From: Herbaspirillum sp. meg3
Lineage (GTDB): Bacteria > Pseudomonadota > Gammaproteobacteria > Burkholderiales > Burkholderiaceae_D
Assembly (NCBI RefSeq): GCF_002257565.1
Contig: NZ_CP022736.1
Span: 1,922,001 to 1,986,000, forward strand
Length of the DNA: 64,000 nucleotides
Direction: 5' to 3'
Shown here in pieces: positions 18,512-27,947 of the stretch. The position numbers were made by a program, and so were the translations under genes. Each line of letters starts with the position of its first letter. Position 1 is the first letter of the stretch. A model generated the notes under the pieces. The model saw only the letters and a program-made list of their open reading frames with translations. It was not told the origin of the DNA and searched no databases.

Positions 18512-19540
18512 ATGAGCATGAAAAAAAATCGTTTGGTTTGGTTGGGGATTACCGTCAGTCTGCTTGCAGCGTGTTCGACTACGCCGCGTACCGCGGCCCC
18601 TGTGGTGGATCGTACGGGGAGTTCCACCAAGCCTGTGGTCGACGCAAGCAAGCCTGCCGCAGCTGTTGCAGCTGCGCGTCCTGAAGGAAAAGGTTATTAC
18701 ACCGTAAAGAAGGGCGATACCTTGTACCGTATCGCGTTGGAGTCCGGTCAGAGCTATCGCGATATCGTCGCCTGGAACAACCTGACCAATCCGAACGACA
18801 TCAAGGTCGATCAGGTGTTGCGCGTGTCGCCGCCTGATGGTGTGCAAACCGGTGCTGTCGTGGTCGGTGGTGCATCAGGGTCAGGTATCGAGGTCAAGCC
18901 GCTGGGTGCATCGACGGCAGCCAACAACGGTGTTGCGGCTCCGGTCGCGGGTGCCGGCAGCAACAAGATCGGGCCGCGCGGTGACAAGCGTGCTTATTCG
19001 GACAGTACGTTGGCCGAAATGGAAAAACCGGACACCGCACCGACCAGCGTAGCTGCGGCGGCACCAGCAACAACGGGAACGTCGGCAGCAGCGCCGCAAG
19101 CGGCGACAAAGACTGAGCCTGCACATGCGACGGACAAGCCGGCGACGGCTGCTGCTGCACCTGCGGCGGACGATGACGCGGTCTCCTGGATGTGGCCTGC
19201 AGAAGGCAAGGTTGTCGGGACGTTTGATGGCGGCAAAAAGGGTGTAGACATTGCCGGTAAGAGCGGTCAGCCGGTGTTGGCGGCCGGAGCGGGCAAGGTC
19301 ATGTATGCCGGTAGCGGCATTCGCGGCTATGGCAATCTGGTCATCGTCAAGCACACGAATAATCTCTTGTCTGCCTATGCGCACAACAAGACAATATTGG
19401 TGAAGGAAGGGCAAGCAGTAACCAAGGGACAGAAGATTGCCGAGATGGGGAATTCGGATAGCGACAGCGTCAAGTTGCATTTCGAAATTCGTCAACAAGG
19501 CAAACCTGTCGATCCGTCGAAATACCTACCGCCACGTTAG
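18512..19540 (+). CDS. nlpD: Lipoprotein NlpD, LysM and M23 domains
   Basis: This outer-membrane lipoprotein has a signal peptide and lipobox LLAAC (Cys21). A LysM peptidoglycan-binding domain follows (YYTVKKGDTLYRIALESG, about residues 64-108), then an Ala/Pro/Thr linker and a C-terminal M23/LytM domain (KKGVDIAGKSGQPVLAAGAG, then VKLHFEIRQQGKPVDPSKYL). Catalytic M23 metal ligands appear incomplete (VDIAG in place of HxGxD), as in E. coli NlpD, which activates the amidase AmiC instead of cutting murein itself. ATG 18512 is chosen; 18518 is an alternative. The rpoS promoter in many relatives lies inside this gene. Confidence 0.93.
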   Translation: MSMKKNRLVWLGITVSLLAACSTTPRTAAPVVDRTGSSTKPVVDASKPAAAVAAARPEGKGYYTVKKGDTLYRIALESGQSYRDIVAWNNLTNPNDIKVDQVLRVSPPDGVQTGAVVVGGASGSGIEVKPLGASTAANNGVAAPVAGAGSNKIGPRGDKRAYSDSTLAEMEKPDTAPTSVAAAAPATTGTSAAAPQAATKTEPAHATDKPATAAAAPAADDDAVSWMWPAEGKVVGTFDGGKKGVDIAGKSGQPVLAAGAGKVMYAGSGIRGYGNLVIVKHTNNLLSAYAHNKTILVKEGQAVTKGQKIAEMGNSDSDSVKLHFEIRQQGKPVDPSKYLPPR

Positions 19541-19543
19541 CGT

Positions 19544-20575
19544 ATGAGCCCACGCCCTCACGATCAACTGCCAGATGAAGAGTCCCGATCGGACGATCCA
19601 GTCGAGCCAATGGATGTTGCCGACGATCTGGAAGTGATTGAAGAGGGCGATCCTGCCGAAGATGGGAGTGATGGTGAAGCAGAAGTTGTTGTCGCCGTTG
19701 AGGGCGTCGAGGAGCTGAAAAAGGTTCTCGCCGCAGAACTCTCCACCGACACGACACAACACTATCTCAATCAGATCGGCACCCGGCCGTTACTGACCGC
19801 TCCGGAAGAGTTGTACTTTGCCACGCTGGCCAAGCAAGGCGATTTCGCTTCCCGTCAAAAAATGATCGAACACAACCTGCGTCTGGTCGTGTCGATCGCC
19901 AAGCATTACATTAACCGCGGCGTTGCTCTGCTGGATCTGATTGAAGAGGGTAACCTCGGTTTGATGCGCGCCATCGACAAGTTCGAGCCGGAGCGCGGTT
20001 TCCGTTTTTCCACTTACGCCACCTGGTGGATACGCCAGAGCATAGAGCGCGCCATCATGAACCAGGCGCGCACGGTACGTTTGCCCGTGCATATGGTGCG
20101 TGAACTCAATCAGATCCTGCGGGCCAAATACCATCTGGAAGCGCAACAACACGATGGTCGCGACGCCACTGCCGAAGATATCGCTCATCTGGTCGATCGG
20201 CCGGTGGAGGATGTGCAGGACGTGCTGACGCTCTCTGAGCATGCGGCGTCATTGGACACACCGTTGGATAACGATCCTCAGGCCAGCCTGATCGACTTGC
20301 TGCCCGGTTCGACGGATGAAAATCCCGACACGCAGGCGGAGTCGCATGAAATGTCGATATTGATCCGGGATTGGCTCAAAAACTTGCCTGACAAGCAAAG
20401 AATTGTCATCACACGCCGTTTCGGGCTCGACAACGACGACCCGTCCACGCTGGAGCAGCTGGCAAGCGAAATGGGCATCACCCGCGAGCGCGTGCGCCAG
20501 GTCCAGCAAGAAGCGCTCATCAAGCTCAAACGTACGCTGGTATCGCGCGGTGTCAGCAAGGACGCCCTGTTCTAG
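19544..20575 (+). CDS. rpoS: RNA polymerase sigma factor RpoS
   Basis: This 343-residue sigma-38 directs general stress and stationary-phase transcription. Region 1.2 is about residues 68-100 (DTTQHYLNQIGTRPLLT). Region 2 contains MIEHNLRLVVSIAKHY, LLDLIEEGNLGLMRAIDKF and FSTYATWWIRQSIERAIM. Region 4 ends with GITRERVRQVQQEALIKLKR. The first 65 residues are strongly acidic, longer than in E. coli RpoS (330). The start lies three bases after the nlpD stop with no good Shine-Dalgarno, which suggests coupling to nlpD translation or regulation in the leader. Confidence 0.96.
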   Translation: MSPRPHDQLPDEESRSDDPVEPMDVADDLEVIEEGDPAEDGSDGEAEVVVAVEGVEELKKVLAAELSTDTTQHYLNQIGTRPLLTAPEELYFATLAKQGDFASRQKMIEHNLRLVVSIAKHYINRGVALLDLIEEGNLGLMRAIDKFEPERGFRFSTYATWWIRQSIERAIMNQARTVRLPVHMVRELNQILRAKYHLEAQQHDGRDATAEDIAHLVDRPVEDVQDVLTLSEHAASLDTPLDNDPQASLIDLLPGSTDENPDTQAESHEMSILIRDWLKNLPDKQRIVITRRFGLDNDDPSTLEQLASEMGITRERVRQVQQEALIKLKRTLVSRGVSKDALF

Positions 20576-20675
20576 TGGCGTTGGTGGCGTTTTAGCTTCC
20601 CTCCGCTCCCCGGATCGCCGACAATAGCGGTTTTGGTCTTTTAAGGCTGCGACGGCGGCCGCATTTATTGTTTCT

Positions 20676-22034
20676 ATGCAGCAAAACATTATCGATATCA
20701 AAGCCCTCGACATGGACGGGCGCGGCGTCGGCCATCTGGCCAACGAAGATGGTACCCAGGGCAAAGTCGTGTTCGTCGAAGGCGCGTTGCCGGGGGAGCA
20801 AGTCAGTTTCCATTCCTACCGCAAAAAACCGAAGTGGGAGGCCGCCACGATGACGGCCTTGCATCGTGAATCGTCATTGCGCGTCAAGCCGCAATGCGAC
20901 TATTTCGGCATTTGCGGCGGCTGCGCCATGCAGCATCTGGAGCCTTCCGCACAAGTCGCCATGAAGCAGCGCGTGCTGGAAGACAATCTCTGGCATCTCA
21001 GCAAGCTCAAGGCTGAAACCATGTTGCGTCCGATTTACGGGCCAACCTGGGGCTATCGTTATCGCGCCCGGATTTCAGTGAAGAATGTGGTCAAAAAAGG
21101 CACAGTGCTGGTTGGTTTTCATGAGAAGAAATCGCCCTTTGTGAGCGACATGAAGACTTGCGAAATCCTGCCGCCGCATGTTTCTGCGATGCTGGTGCCG
21201 TTGCGTCATCTGATTGGATCTTTGACCATCATTGATCGTCTGCCGCAGATTGAACTGGCGATCGGTGAGGGTGATGACGGACAGAAAACGACGGTGATGG
21301 TATTGCGCGTGATGGAGCCACCTAGTGCTGACGACGAAGTCAAATTGAAAGCTTTCGCGGACGAGCACAAGGTCGAATGGTGGTTGCAGCCCAAAGGCCC
21401 CGATACCGCCTACCCGTACTATCCGCCGCAGTCGAATCTGCACTATACGCTGCCTGAGTTCGGTATTCGCATGCCTTTCAAGCCGACCGATTTCACGCAA
21501 GTCAATCATCAGATCAATCGCGTCTTGGTCGCGCGAGCCTTGCGTTTGCTGGATGCGCAGCCGGAAGATCGAGTGGCCGACTTGTTCTGCGGTCTGGGTA
21601 ACTTCACTTTGCCGATTGCCACGATGGCAAAAGAGGTGGTTGGCATTGAAGGGAGCACCGCGCTGACGGAGCGCGCAGCGGAAAATGCCAAGGTCAACAA
21701 TGTCGCCGAGAAGACGTCGTTCTATTGCCGCAACTTGTTCGAAGCGACGACAGAGGATTTCATTGCGCTGGGCAAGTTCGATCGGATGCTGATCGATCCG
21801 CCGCGTGAAGGTGCGCTGGAAGTCTGTAAAGCCATTGCTGGTCTGAGTGAGCAGCATGCCCATCTGAAGCCCAAGCGCATCGTGTATGTGTCATGCAATC
21901 CAGCGACGCTGGCGCGTGACTCCGGTGAGTTGGTGAATGGCGGCGGCTACCGTTTGAAACTGGCCGGCGTGGTCAACATGTTCCCGCATACTGCACACGT
22001 GGAATCGATGGCGGTTTTTGATTTGGATGAGTGA
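20676..22034 (+). CDS. rlmD: 23S rRNA (uracil-C5)-methyltransferase RlmD
   Basis: This 452-residue enzyme methylates U1939 of 23S rRNA using SAM. An N-terminal TRAM domain is followed by the 4Fe-4S ligands CDYFGICGGC (Cys74, Cys80, Cys83) and a later Cys in KTCEILPP. The methyltransferase domain has ADLFCGLGNFTLPIA and ends with the nucleophile Cys407 in SCNPATLARD. Length is close to E. coli RlmD (433). It follows rpoS by 100 bases and ends before a bidirectional terminator. Confidence 0.95.
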   Translation: MQQNIIDIKALDMDGRGVGHLANEDGTQGKVVFVEGALPGEQVSFHSYRKKPKWEAATMTALHRESSLRVKPQCDYFGICGGCAMQHLEPSAQVAMKQRVLEDNLWHLSKLKAETMLRPIYGPTWGYRYRARISVKNVVKKGTVLVGFHEKKSPFVSDMKTCEILPPHVSAMLVPLRHLIGSLTIIDRLPQIELAIGEGDDGQKTTVMVLRVMEPPSADDEVKLKAFADEHKVEWWLQPKGPDTAYPYYPPQSNLHYTLPEFGIRMPFKPTDFTQVNHQINRVLVARALRLLDAQPEDRVADLFCGLGNFTLPIATMAKEVVGIEGSTALTERAAENAKVNNVAEKTSFYCRNLFEATTEDFIALGKFDRMLIDPPREGALEVCKAIAGLSEQHAHLKPKRIVYVSCNPATLARDSGELVNGGGYRLKLAGVVNMFPHTAHVESMAVFDLDE

Positions 22035-22065
22035 GTCATTCATTGCCTTGTTGAGCTGAAGGCGT

Positions 22066-22095
22066 AAAAAAGCCGACCAGAAGGTCGGCTTTTTT
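22066..22095. terminator. Bidirectional terminator between rlmD and the BI-1 gene
   Basis: AAAAAAGCCGACC at 22066-22078 pairs perfectly with GGTCGGCTTTTTT at 22083-22095 around a 4-base loop. A/T runs on both sides make it work for the convergent genes. Confidence 0.93.
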
Positions 22096-22110
22096 ATTGG
22101 TCATTACCGG

Positions 22111-22803
22111 TCAGTCGCGGTTGCCGCCAAAGATGCCGAGAATCGACAGCAGGTTGACGAACACGTTGTACACGTCCAGATAAATACGCAGTGTTGCCGA
22201 GATGTAATTGGTCTCGCCGCCGTTGATCACTTGCTGTACATCAAACAGGATGTAAGCGGAGAAAATTGCGATGGCAACTACGGAAATCGTCAATTGCAGC
22301 GCCGGCAGTTGCAGGAAAATATTTGCCAGCGATGCGACGACGATCACCAGCAAGCCGGCAAACAGCCACTTGCTCATGCCCGAGAAATCACGTTTCGATA
22401 CCGTGGCAACAGTTGCCATGACGCCGAAAATCAGTGCTGTTCCGCCGAAGGCCGTCATGATCAAGGTGCCGCCGTTGGAATATCCCAGCGTGTATTCAAT
22501 CAGGCGCGACAGCATCAGGCCCATGAAGAAGGTGAAGCCGAGCAGGACGGCGACGCCCAGTCCTGAATTCTTGGTTTTTTCGATTGCGTAAAAGAAACCG
22601 AATGCCACCGCCATGAACACGACGAAGCCGATCATCGGGCTGCCTGCGAACATGCTGAAATGCATTTGCACGCCCAGCCATGCGCCCAGTACGGTCGGGA
22701 TCATGGACAACGCGAGCAGCCAGTAGGTGTTGCGCAGCACGCGGTTGCGTACGACGGCGCCGGTGCTGACAGATTCAAATGCGTTTTGTGGGTATTGGCT
22801 CAT
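22111..22803 (-). CDS. Bax inhibitor-1/YccA family inner membrane protein
   Basis: This 230-residue protein has seven predicted membrane helices and the family end INGGETNYISATLRIYLDVYNVFVNLLSILG, whose acidic residues are conserved in the UPF0005/BI-1 family. E. coli homologues are YccA, which modulates FtsH, and YbhL. Bacterial homologues such as BsYetJ are pH-sensitive calcium leak channels. The substrate here is unknown. It stands alone on the minus strand, divergent from ndk. Confidence 0.88.
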   Translation of the reverse strand: MSQYPQNAFESVSTGAVVRNRVLRNTYWLLALSMIPTVLGAWLGVQMHFSMFAGSPMIGFVVFMAVAFGFFYAIEKTKNSGLGVAVLLGFTFFMGLMLSRLIEYTLGYSNGGTLIMTAFGGTALIFGVMATVATVSKRDFSGMSKWLFAGLLVIVVASLANIFLQLPALQLTISVVAIAIFSAYILFDVQQVINGGETNYISATLRIYLDVYNVFVNLLSILGIFGGNRD

Positions 22804-22884
22804 TCTTCCTCCAGTTGCGTTAAATGCGAACTAAGCATAGCACGACAGTCTTGTGTAGGACATGTTCGGGGCTGTGAAGTTCTG

Positions 22885-22901
22885 CGAGAGATTTTCTCTC
22901 G
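22885..22901. other. Short perfect stem-loop in the divergent BI-1/ndk intergenic region
   Basis: CGAGAGA at 22885-22891 pairs with TCTCTCG at 22895-22901 around TTT. The 224-base gap also holds the ndk promoter region, with a possible -10 TAGAAT at 22960-22965. The role of the hairpin is unknown; it could be an operator or leader element. Confidence 0.3.
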
Positions 22902-23027
22902 TATTTGTCAAAATGTCATGCTTCCGAGCAAATTAGGCTGATAAATGCCCTTTTTATGCTAGAATCAAAGGTTGATTGAATTATTGATTAACGGCTTAAC
23001 CCTTTCTTTTTATTGGAGTTTTTACAC

Positions 23028-23453
23028 ATGGCAATTGAACGCACCCTGTCGATTATCAAACCGGACGCAGTTGCGAAAAACGTGATCGGTCAGATTTATT
23101 CCCGTTTCGAAAACGCCGGCCTGAAAATCATCGCTGCGCGCATGATTCACTTGTCGCGTGCGGAAGCTGAAGGTTTCTACGCGGTTCACCGCGAGCGTCC
23201 TTTCTTCAAGGATCTGGTTGACTTCATGGTCTCCGGTCCTGTGATCGTTCAAGCTCTGGAAGGCGAAAACGCCATTCTGAAGCACCGCGACCTGATGGGC
23301 GCAACCGATCCGAAGAAGGCAGAAAAAGGCACAATTCGCGCCGATTTCGCTGACTCGATCGATGCAAACGCAGTACACGGTTCCGACGCAGCTGAAACAG
23401 CCAAGGTTGAAATCTCGTATTTCTTCCCAGCGCTGAACATCTATTCGCGTTAA
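23028..23453 (+). CDS. ndk: Nucleoside diphosphate kinase
   Basis: This 141-residue enzyme balances NTP and dNTP pools by phosphoryl transfer through a phosphohistidine. The active-site motif NAVHGSD places His117 at the expected position, and ERTLSIIKPDAV is the conserved N terminus. ATG 23028 is preceded by TTGGAG at 23013-23018; the open frame extends 5 codons further but those lack a start of family type. It lies ahead of rlmN by 67 bases. Confidence 0.97.
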   Translation: MAIERTLSIIKPDAVAKNVIGQIYSRFENAGLKIIAARMIHLSRAEAEGFYAVHRERPFFKDLVDFMVSGPVIVQALEGENAILKHRDLMGATDPKKAEKGTIRADFADSIDANAVHGSDAAETAKVEISYFFPALNIYSR

Positions 23454-23520
23454 TTTGTAGCAAGTTGTCCTTGATGTTTAGTGATCTATGCATCAAGGTT
23501 AACGAAAAGTGGTACATGTC

Positions 23521-24702
23521 ATGACAACAGCTCTCACCAATCTGCTGGATCTGGATCCCGCGCAACTCGTCGCTTACTGTGGCGAGTTGGGTGAGAAGCC
23601 GTTTCGCGCCAAACAATTGCAACGTTGGATACACCAGTACGGTGTTGCCGACTTTGCCGAGATGACCGATCTCGCCAAATCACTGCGTGAAAAACTGTCC
23701 ACGCGCGCCTTCGTCGCTGCGCCGGCGATCATCAGTGATCACACTTCTACCGATGGCACCCGCAAATGGCTGGTGGATGTCGGCAACGGAAATGCCGTTG
23801 AAACCGTATTCATTCCCGAAGAAACTCGTGGCACTCTGTGTATTTCGACCCAGGCCGGCTGTGCGGTGAACTGCCGTTTCTGTTCGACCGGCAAGCAGGG
23901 CTTCAACCGCAATCTGAGCGTCGGCGAAATCATCGGCCAGCTCTGGATGGCTGAGTTTGAGCTGCGCAAGACCAAAGGCGTCGAAGCTGGCCCGAAAGGC
24001 GAGCGCCAGATCACCAATGTGGTGATGATGGGCATGGGTGAGCCTTTGCTGAATTTTGAACCTACCGTTACCGCGCTGAAGCTGATGCTCGACGATAACG
24101 CGTATGGTCTGTCTCGTCGCCGTGTGACCTTGTCCACCAGCGGTGTGGTGCCTATGATCGACAAGCTGTCGCAGGAATGTCCTGTGGCATTGGCTGTGTC
24201 GCTGCACGCATCGAACGATACGCTGCGCGATGGTTTAATCCCCCTGAATAAGAAGTATCCGCTGCACGAACTGATGGCTGCTTGCAAGCGCTATCTGGAA
24301 TTCGCGCCGCGTGATTTCGTCACGTTTGAATACTGCATGCTGGATGGTGTCAACGACAGCGACGCGCATGCGCGCGAGCTGGTTGCGCTGGTGCAAGGCG
24401 GTGGCGACAGCAAGGCTGCGGTGCCGTGCAAATTCAATCTGATTCCTTTCAACCCTTTCCCCGAGTCAGGATTGAAGCGCTCACATAATCCTCGCATCAA
24501 GGCGTTTGCCCAGATTTTGATGGATGCCGGTATCGTCACAACCATTCGCAAGACGCGCGGAGACGATATCGACGCAGCCTGTGGTCAGTTGGCGGGTGAA
24601 GTGAAAGATCGTACGCGCGTGCAGGAGCGTATGCAAAAGATGACCGAGTATCAGCAAAAATTCGGCAAGGATTTTGGTCGCATCGTGGAGATATCCGGGT
24701 GA
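23521..24702 (+). CDS. rlmN: Dual-specificity RNA methyltransferase RlmN
   Basis: This radical SAM enzyme makes 2-methyladenosine at A2503 of 23S rRNA and A37 of some tRNAs. The radical SAM motif is C114AVNCRFC (Cys114, 118, 121). A C-terminal RKTRGDDIDAACGQL carries the mechanistic Cys of the family. With ATG 23521 it is 393 residues (E. coli 384); an in-frame GTG at 23509 is an alternative and neither has a strong ribosome binding site. Its stop overlaps the pilW start by 4 bases. Confidence 0.95.
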   Translation: MTTALTNLLDLDPAQLVAYCGELGEKPFRAKQLQRWIHQYGVADFAEMTDLAKSLREKLSTRAFVAAPAIISDHTSTDGTRKWLVDVGNGNAVETVFIPEETRGTLCISTQAGCAVNCRFCSTGKQGFNRNLSVGEIIGQLWMAEFELRKTKGVEAGPKGERQITNVVMMGMGEPLLNFEPTVTALKLMLDDNAYGLSRRRVTLSTSGVVPMIDKLSQECPVALAVSLHASNDTLRDGLIPLNKKYPLHELMAACKRYLEFAPRDFVTFEYCMLDGVNDSDAHARELVALVQGGGDSKAAVPCKFNLIPFNPFPESGLKRSHNPRIKAFAQILMDAGIVTTIRKTRGDDIDAACGQLAGEVKDRTRVQERMQKMTEYQQKFGKDFGRIVEISG

Positions 24703-25523
24703 GGAGAGGTTGGCAGAAAAGCGTCGTTGCCGCTGCGCTGGCGCCTGCTTTGCTCCTGACCGGATGTGCCTCTTCCAAAACGGACAAGGCTGCGGCTCTC
24801 GTTCCGGATAATTCTGTTCCCAGTTTGCCTGGTGTTGCGACGCGTGCAAATGCGCAAACGCGGGCTGACATCCGTCTGCAATTGGCAATCGGCTACTACC
24901 AGCAGGGGCAGTATGGCGTAGTTCTGGAAGAGGCCGGCCGAGCCTTGCAGGCTGTTCCTGATTTCGCGGATGCCTATAGCGTGAGAGCGCTCGCCTACAT
25001 GGAAATGGGGCAGGCAAGGCAAGCTGAGAGTGATTTTTTGCAAGCGATGAAGCTGGCGCCTGGAAATCCCGATTTTTCCAATAATTACGGTTGGTTTCTG
25101 TGCAATAACGGACGTGCTGCCGAGGCGATGCCGTTTTTTGACGCCGCAATCGGCAATGGAAGGTATCAGTCGCCCGGCAAAGCACTCGCCAATGCAGGTT
25201 CTTGTAGTCTGAAACTGCAGGATACGCAGGCGGCGGAGCGCTATTTTGCACGTGCTTTTCAGTACGAGCCGGCCAGTTTTGCAACGAATGTGAATCTGAC
25301 CAGGCTGTATTTTGGCCGGAATGAATTTGAGCGCGCTCGCTTTCATATCGGTCTGGCAGCAAAGAATAATGTCTTGAATCAAGAAGCGCTATGGCTTGCC
25401 ATCAAGATTGAACGTAAACTAGGCAATCAATCAGCCGAAAATGATCTGGCGGTGCAGTTGCGCCGCCGCTATCCGTCTTCGTCAGAATACGCGGCTTATC
25501 AACGTGGAGCATTTGATGAGTGA
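24699..25523 (+). CDS. pilW: Type IV pilus biogenesis lipoprotein PilW/PilF (TPR)
   Basis: This 274-residue lipoprotein has signal peptide and lipobox LLLTGC (Cys23). Tandem tetratricopeptide repeats run from about residue 58 to 235 (IGYYQQGQYGVVLEEAGRAL, YSVRALAYMEMGQARQAESD, FSNNYGWFLCNNGRAAEAM). The family pilots PilQ secretin assembly in the outer membrane. The GTG start is inside the rlmN stop (GTGA). Its place between rlmN and rodZ-like genes is conserved in proteobacteria, so it may be cotranscribed with housekeeping genes away from other pil genes. Confidence 0.88.
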   Translation: MRRGWQKSVVAAALAPALLLTGCASSKTDKAAALVPDNSVPSLPGVATRANAQTRADIRLQLAIGYYQQGQYGVVLEEAGRALQAVPDFADAYSVRALAYMEMGQARQAESDFLQAMKLAPGNPDFSNNYGWFLCNNGRAAEAMPFFDAAIGNGRYQSPGKALANAGSCSLKLQDTQAAERYFARAFQYEPASFATNVNLTRLYFGRNEFERARFHIGLAAKNNVLNQEALWLAIKIERKLGNQSAENDLAVQLRRRYPSSSEYAAYQRGAFDE

Positions 25524-26595
25524 TCAGCAGGGAAATGAAGCGCCGGTCCCCGAGTTCGTGTCGGGAACAGAAGAGGTAAGGCAGGTCGTATTACCCGGAG
25601 CGTTATTAGCGGCACAACGCCAGGCCAAAGGCTGGTCTGTGGAACATGCTGCCAGCCAGCTGAAGTTCGCAACCCGGCAAGTAATCGCTCTGGAAGCGGA
25701 TAATTATGCAGCTTTGCCGGGTGCGGTCATCGTGCGCGGTTTTGTGCGCGCTTATGCCAAGTTGCTGGGGCTGGATGCCAATGCTCTGGTTGCGTCGTTG
25801 CCGCAGGAAGGTCCTGTCGGTAAAGAGCCGATCGTGCCGCAACGCACGCTCTCGACTCCGTTTTCGGAGTCTCCGCTGCCCCTAGGGAATCGCAGCAAAA
25901 TGTCGCCTGGATTGATTGTGGGCGGCATTTTGGTGGTTATCCTGGCCGGTGCAGCGGTAGCCATCCATGAGACGGATCTGTTAAACGGCGTGCCGCAATT
26001 GGCCTGGCTGAAATCTGCAGCCAACAAGACCGGGGCAACGGACGAGCCGCAAGCACAGGCGCAGCAAGGCCAGGCTGCGGATGCGCAGGAATTGCCTCCA
26101 GAAGTTCAGGATGGTTCGGATAAGAGCAAGCTGGAAAAAGTTGAGTCGGCGGTAGCAAGCGCGACAAGCTCGGCGATTACAAATGTGTCCGAACGCGTCG
26201 CCAGCGTTGTTTCGGCGCCGTCGCCTCAGCCCGAGGCTGCGCCAGTGGAGAAGCCGGCAGCACCCACGCCGGCCGCTGCTGTCTCTGCGCAGCCGGCGGC
26301 GTCCGCGCCCGTTAGTTCGGCGTCCCCCGTGACTGGCGGGCTGAGTATCAGCAACAGCAAAGATTTGCTGCGATTGACGTTCCGTGAGGATTCGTGGGTT
26401 GAGATTCGCCGCAACGACAAGACGACCATGATTTCGCGTCTGTTGAAGGCCGGCACCTCCGAGTCGTTCGATATTACTGAACCCGTAACACTGGTGATCG
26501 GCAATGCTGCCGGTGTTGACGCCAGCTTGCGTGGTTCCAAACTGGATTTGCAGACCACTAGCAGCAGTAATGTGGCGCGTCTGAGTTTGAAATAA
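25516..26595 (+). CDS. rodZ: RodZ-like cytoskeletal protein (helix-turn-helix, TM, DUF4115)
   Basis: This 359-residue bitopic protein has a cytoplasmic helix-turn-helix domain (about residues 32-90, ALLAAQRQAKGWSVEHAASQ) and one membrane helix near 132-152 (LIVGGILVVILAGAAVAI). A Pro/Ala/Gln-rich periplasmic linker leads to a C-terminal DUF4115 beta domain (LRLTFREDSWVEIRRNDKTT). RodZ links MreB to the elongasome and controls cell shape. The ATG overlaps the pilW end by 8 bases with GGAG upstream. Confidence 0.88.
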   Translation: MSDQQGNEAPVPEFVSGTEEVRQVVLPGALLAAQRQAKGWSVEHAASQLKFATRQVIALEADNYAALPGAVIVRGFVRAYAKLLGLDANALVASLPQEGPVGKEPIVPQRTLSTPFSESPLPLGNRSKMSPGLIVGGILVVILAGAAVAIHETDLLNGVPQLAWLKSAANKTGATDEPQAQAQQGQAADAQELPPEVQDGSDKSKLEKVESAVASATSSAITNVSERVASVVSAPSPQPEAAPVEKPAAPTPAAAVSAQPAASAPVSSASPVTGGLSISNSKDLLRLTFREDSWVEIRRNDKTTMISRLLKAGTSESFDITEPVTLVIGNAAGVDASLRGSKLDLQTTSSSNVARLSLK

Positions 26596-26609
26596 GTTTG
26601 AAATAAAGT

Positions 26610-27878
26610 ATGTCATCTTCATCTTTTCCGATTGCATCAGGCCCGCTGGCTCGCCGCCAACGCCGTCGTGCCGTCATCAGTTATGGTGATCGGCAAGTTG
26701 TCGTAGGCGGTGGCGCGCCAGTCATGGTGCAGTCGATGACCAATACTGATACTGCCGATGCCATAGGTACGGCGATTCAGATCAAGGATCTTGCCCGTGC
26801 GGGTTCCGAAGTCGTGCGCATTACGGTTAATTCGCCCGAAGCTGCAGCCGCTGTGCCGGCGATTCGCGAACAATTGGATCGTATGGGTGTAGATGTGCCG
26901 CTGGTCGGCGATTTTCATTACAACGGCCACACGCTGTTGAACGACTATCCCGATTGCGCACAGGCGTTGTCAAAGTACCGTATCAATCCGGGCAATGTGG
27001 GGAAGGGCGCCAAGCGCGACACCCAGTTTGCACAGATGATCGAAGTCGCTTGCCGCTACGATAAGCCCGTGCGAATCGGCGTCAACTGGGGGAGCCTCGA
27101 TCAGGCGCTGCTGGCGCGCATCATGGATGAAAACGCTCAGCGTAAAGAACCATGGCCGGCGCAAGCGGTGATGTATGAAGCGCTGGTGACATCAGCGATT
27201 GAAAACGCCCAGCGTGCGGAAGAACTGGGCATGGATGGCAACAAGATTATTTTGTCCTGCAAGGTATCGGGCGTGCAGGATTTGATCGCTGTGTATCGCG
27301 AGCTGGCGCGCCGTTGCGATTATCCTTTGCACCTGGGTTTGACCGAAGCCGGCATGGGTAGCAAAGGTATCGTTGCTTCCACGGCAGCATTGTCGGTGTT
27401 GTTGCAGGAAGGTATCGGCGACACCATCCGTATTTCGCTCACACCGGAACCGGGCGGTGACCGTACTCGTGAAGTCATCGTCGGTCAGGAAATTCTGCAA
27501 ACCATGGGCTTGCGCAAGTTTACGCCGATGGTGATTGCTTGCCCTGGCTGCGGCCGTACGACGTCAACAGTATTCCAGGATCTGGCAGACAAGATCCAGA
27601 CCTATCTGCGTGAGCAGATGCCGGTATGGAAGGGTGTTTATCCTGGTGTCGAGAGCATGAACGTGGCTGTCATGGGTTGTATCGTGAACGGCCCTGGTGA
27701 ATCCAAGCATGCGAACATCGGTATCAGTTTGCCTGGAACAGGCGAATCTCCTGCGGCACCTGTTTTCATCGATGGCGAAAAGCGTATGACCCTGCGTGGC
27801 GATCGTATCGCAGAGGAATTCCAGTCCATCGTATTGGAATACGTGCAATCGCATTACAGCAAACAAACAGCGGCCTGA
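26610..27878 (+). CDS. ispG: 4-hydroxy-3-methylbut-2-en-1-yl diphosphate synthase
   Basis: This 422-residue 4Fe-4S enzyme of the MEP isoprenoid pathway converts MEcPP to HMBPP. MVQSMTNTDTAD marks the N-terminal barrel. The cluster ligands are in ACPGCGRTTS and GCIVNGPGESKHANIG. Length fits the proteobacterial short type with the insertion seen in many betaproteobacteria. It lies 14 bases after rodZ and 69 before hisS, as in many proteobacteria. Confidence 0.96.
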   Translation: MSSSSFPIASGPLARRQRRRAVISYGDRQVVVGGGAPVMVQSMTNTDTADAIGTAIQIKDLARAGSEVVRITVNSPEAAAAVPAIREQLDRMGVDVPLVGDFHYNGHTLLNDYPDCAQALSKYRINPGNVGKGAKRDTQFAQMIEVACRYDKPVRIGVNWGSLDQALLARIMDENAQRKEPWPAQAVMYEALVTSAIENAQRAEELGMDGNKIILSCKVSGVQDLIAVYRELARRCDYPLHLGLTEAGMGSKGIVASTAALSVLLQEGIGDTIRISLTPEPGGDRTREVIVGQEILQTMGLRKFTPMVIACPGCGRTTSTVFQDLADKIQTYLREQMPVWKGVYPGVESMNVAVMGCIVNGPGESKHANIGISLPGTGESPAAPVFIDGEKRMTLRGDRIAEEFQSIVLEYVQSHYSKQTAA

Positions 27879-27947
27879 GGTCGCAGTGGTAGTCGGCCTC
27901 CTGGAAAATCCGGGCATCGTCGGCGACATAACTTACTGAATACAAGC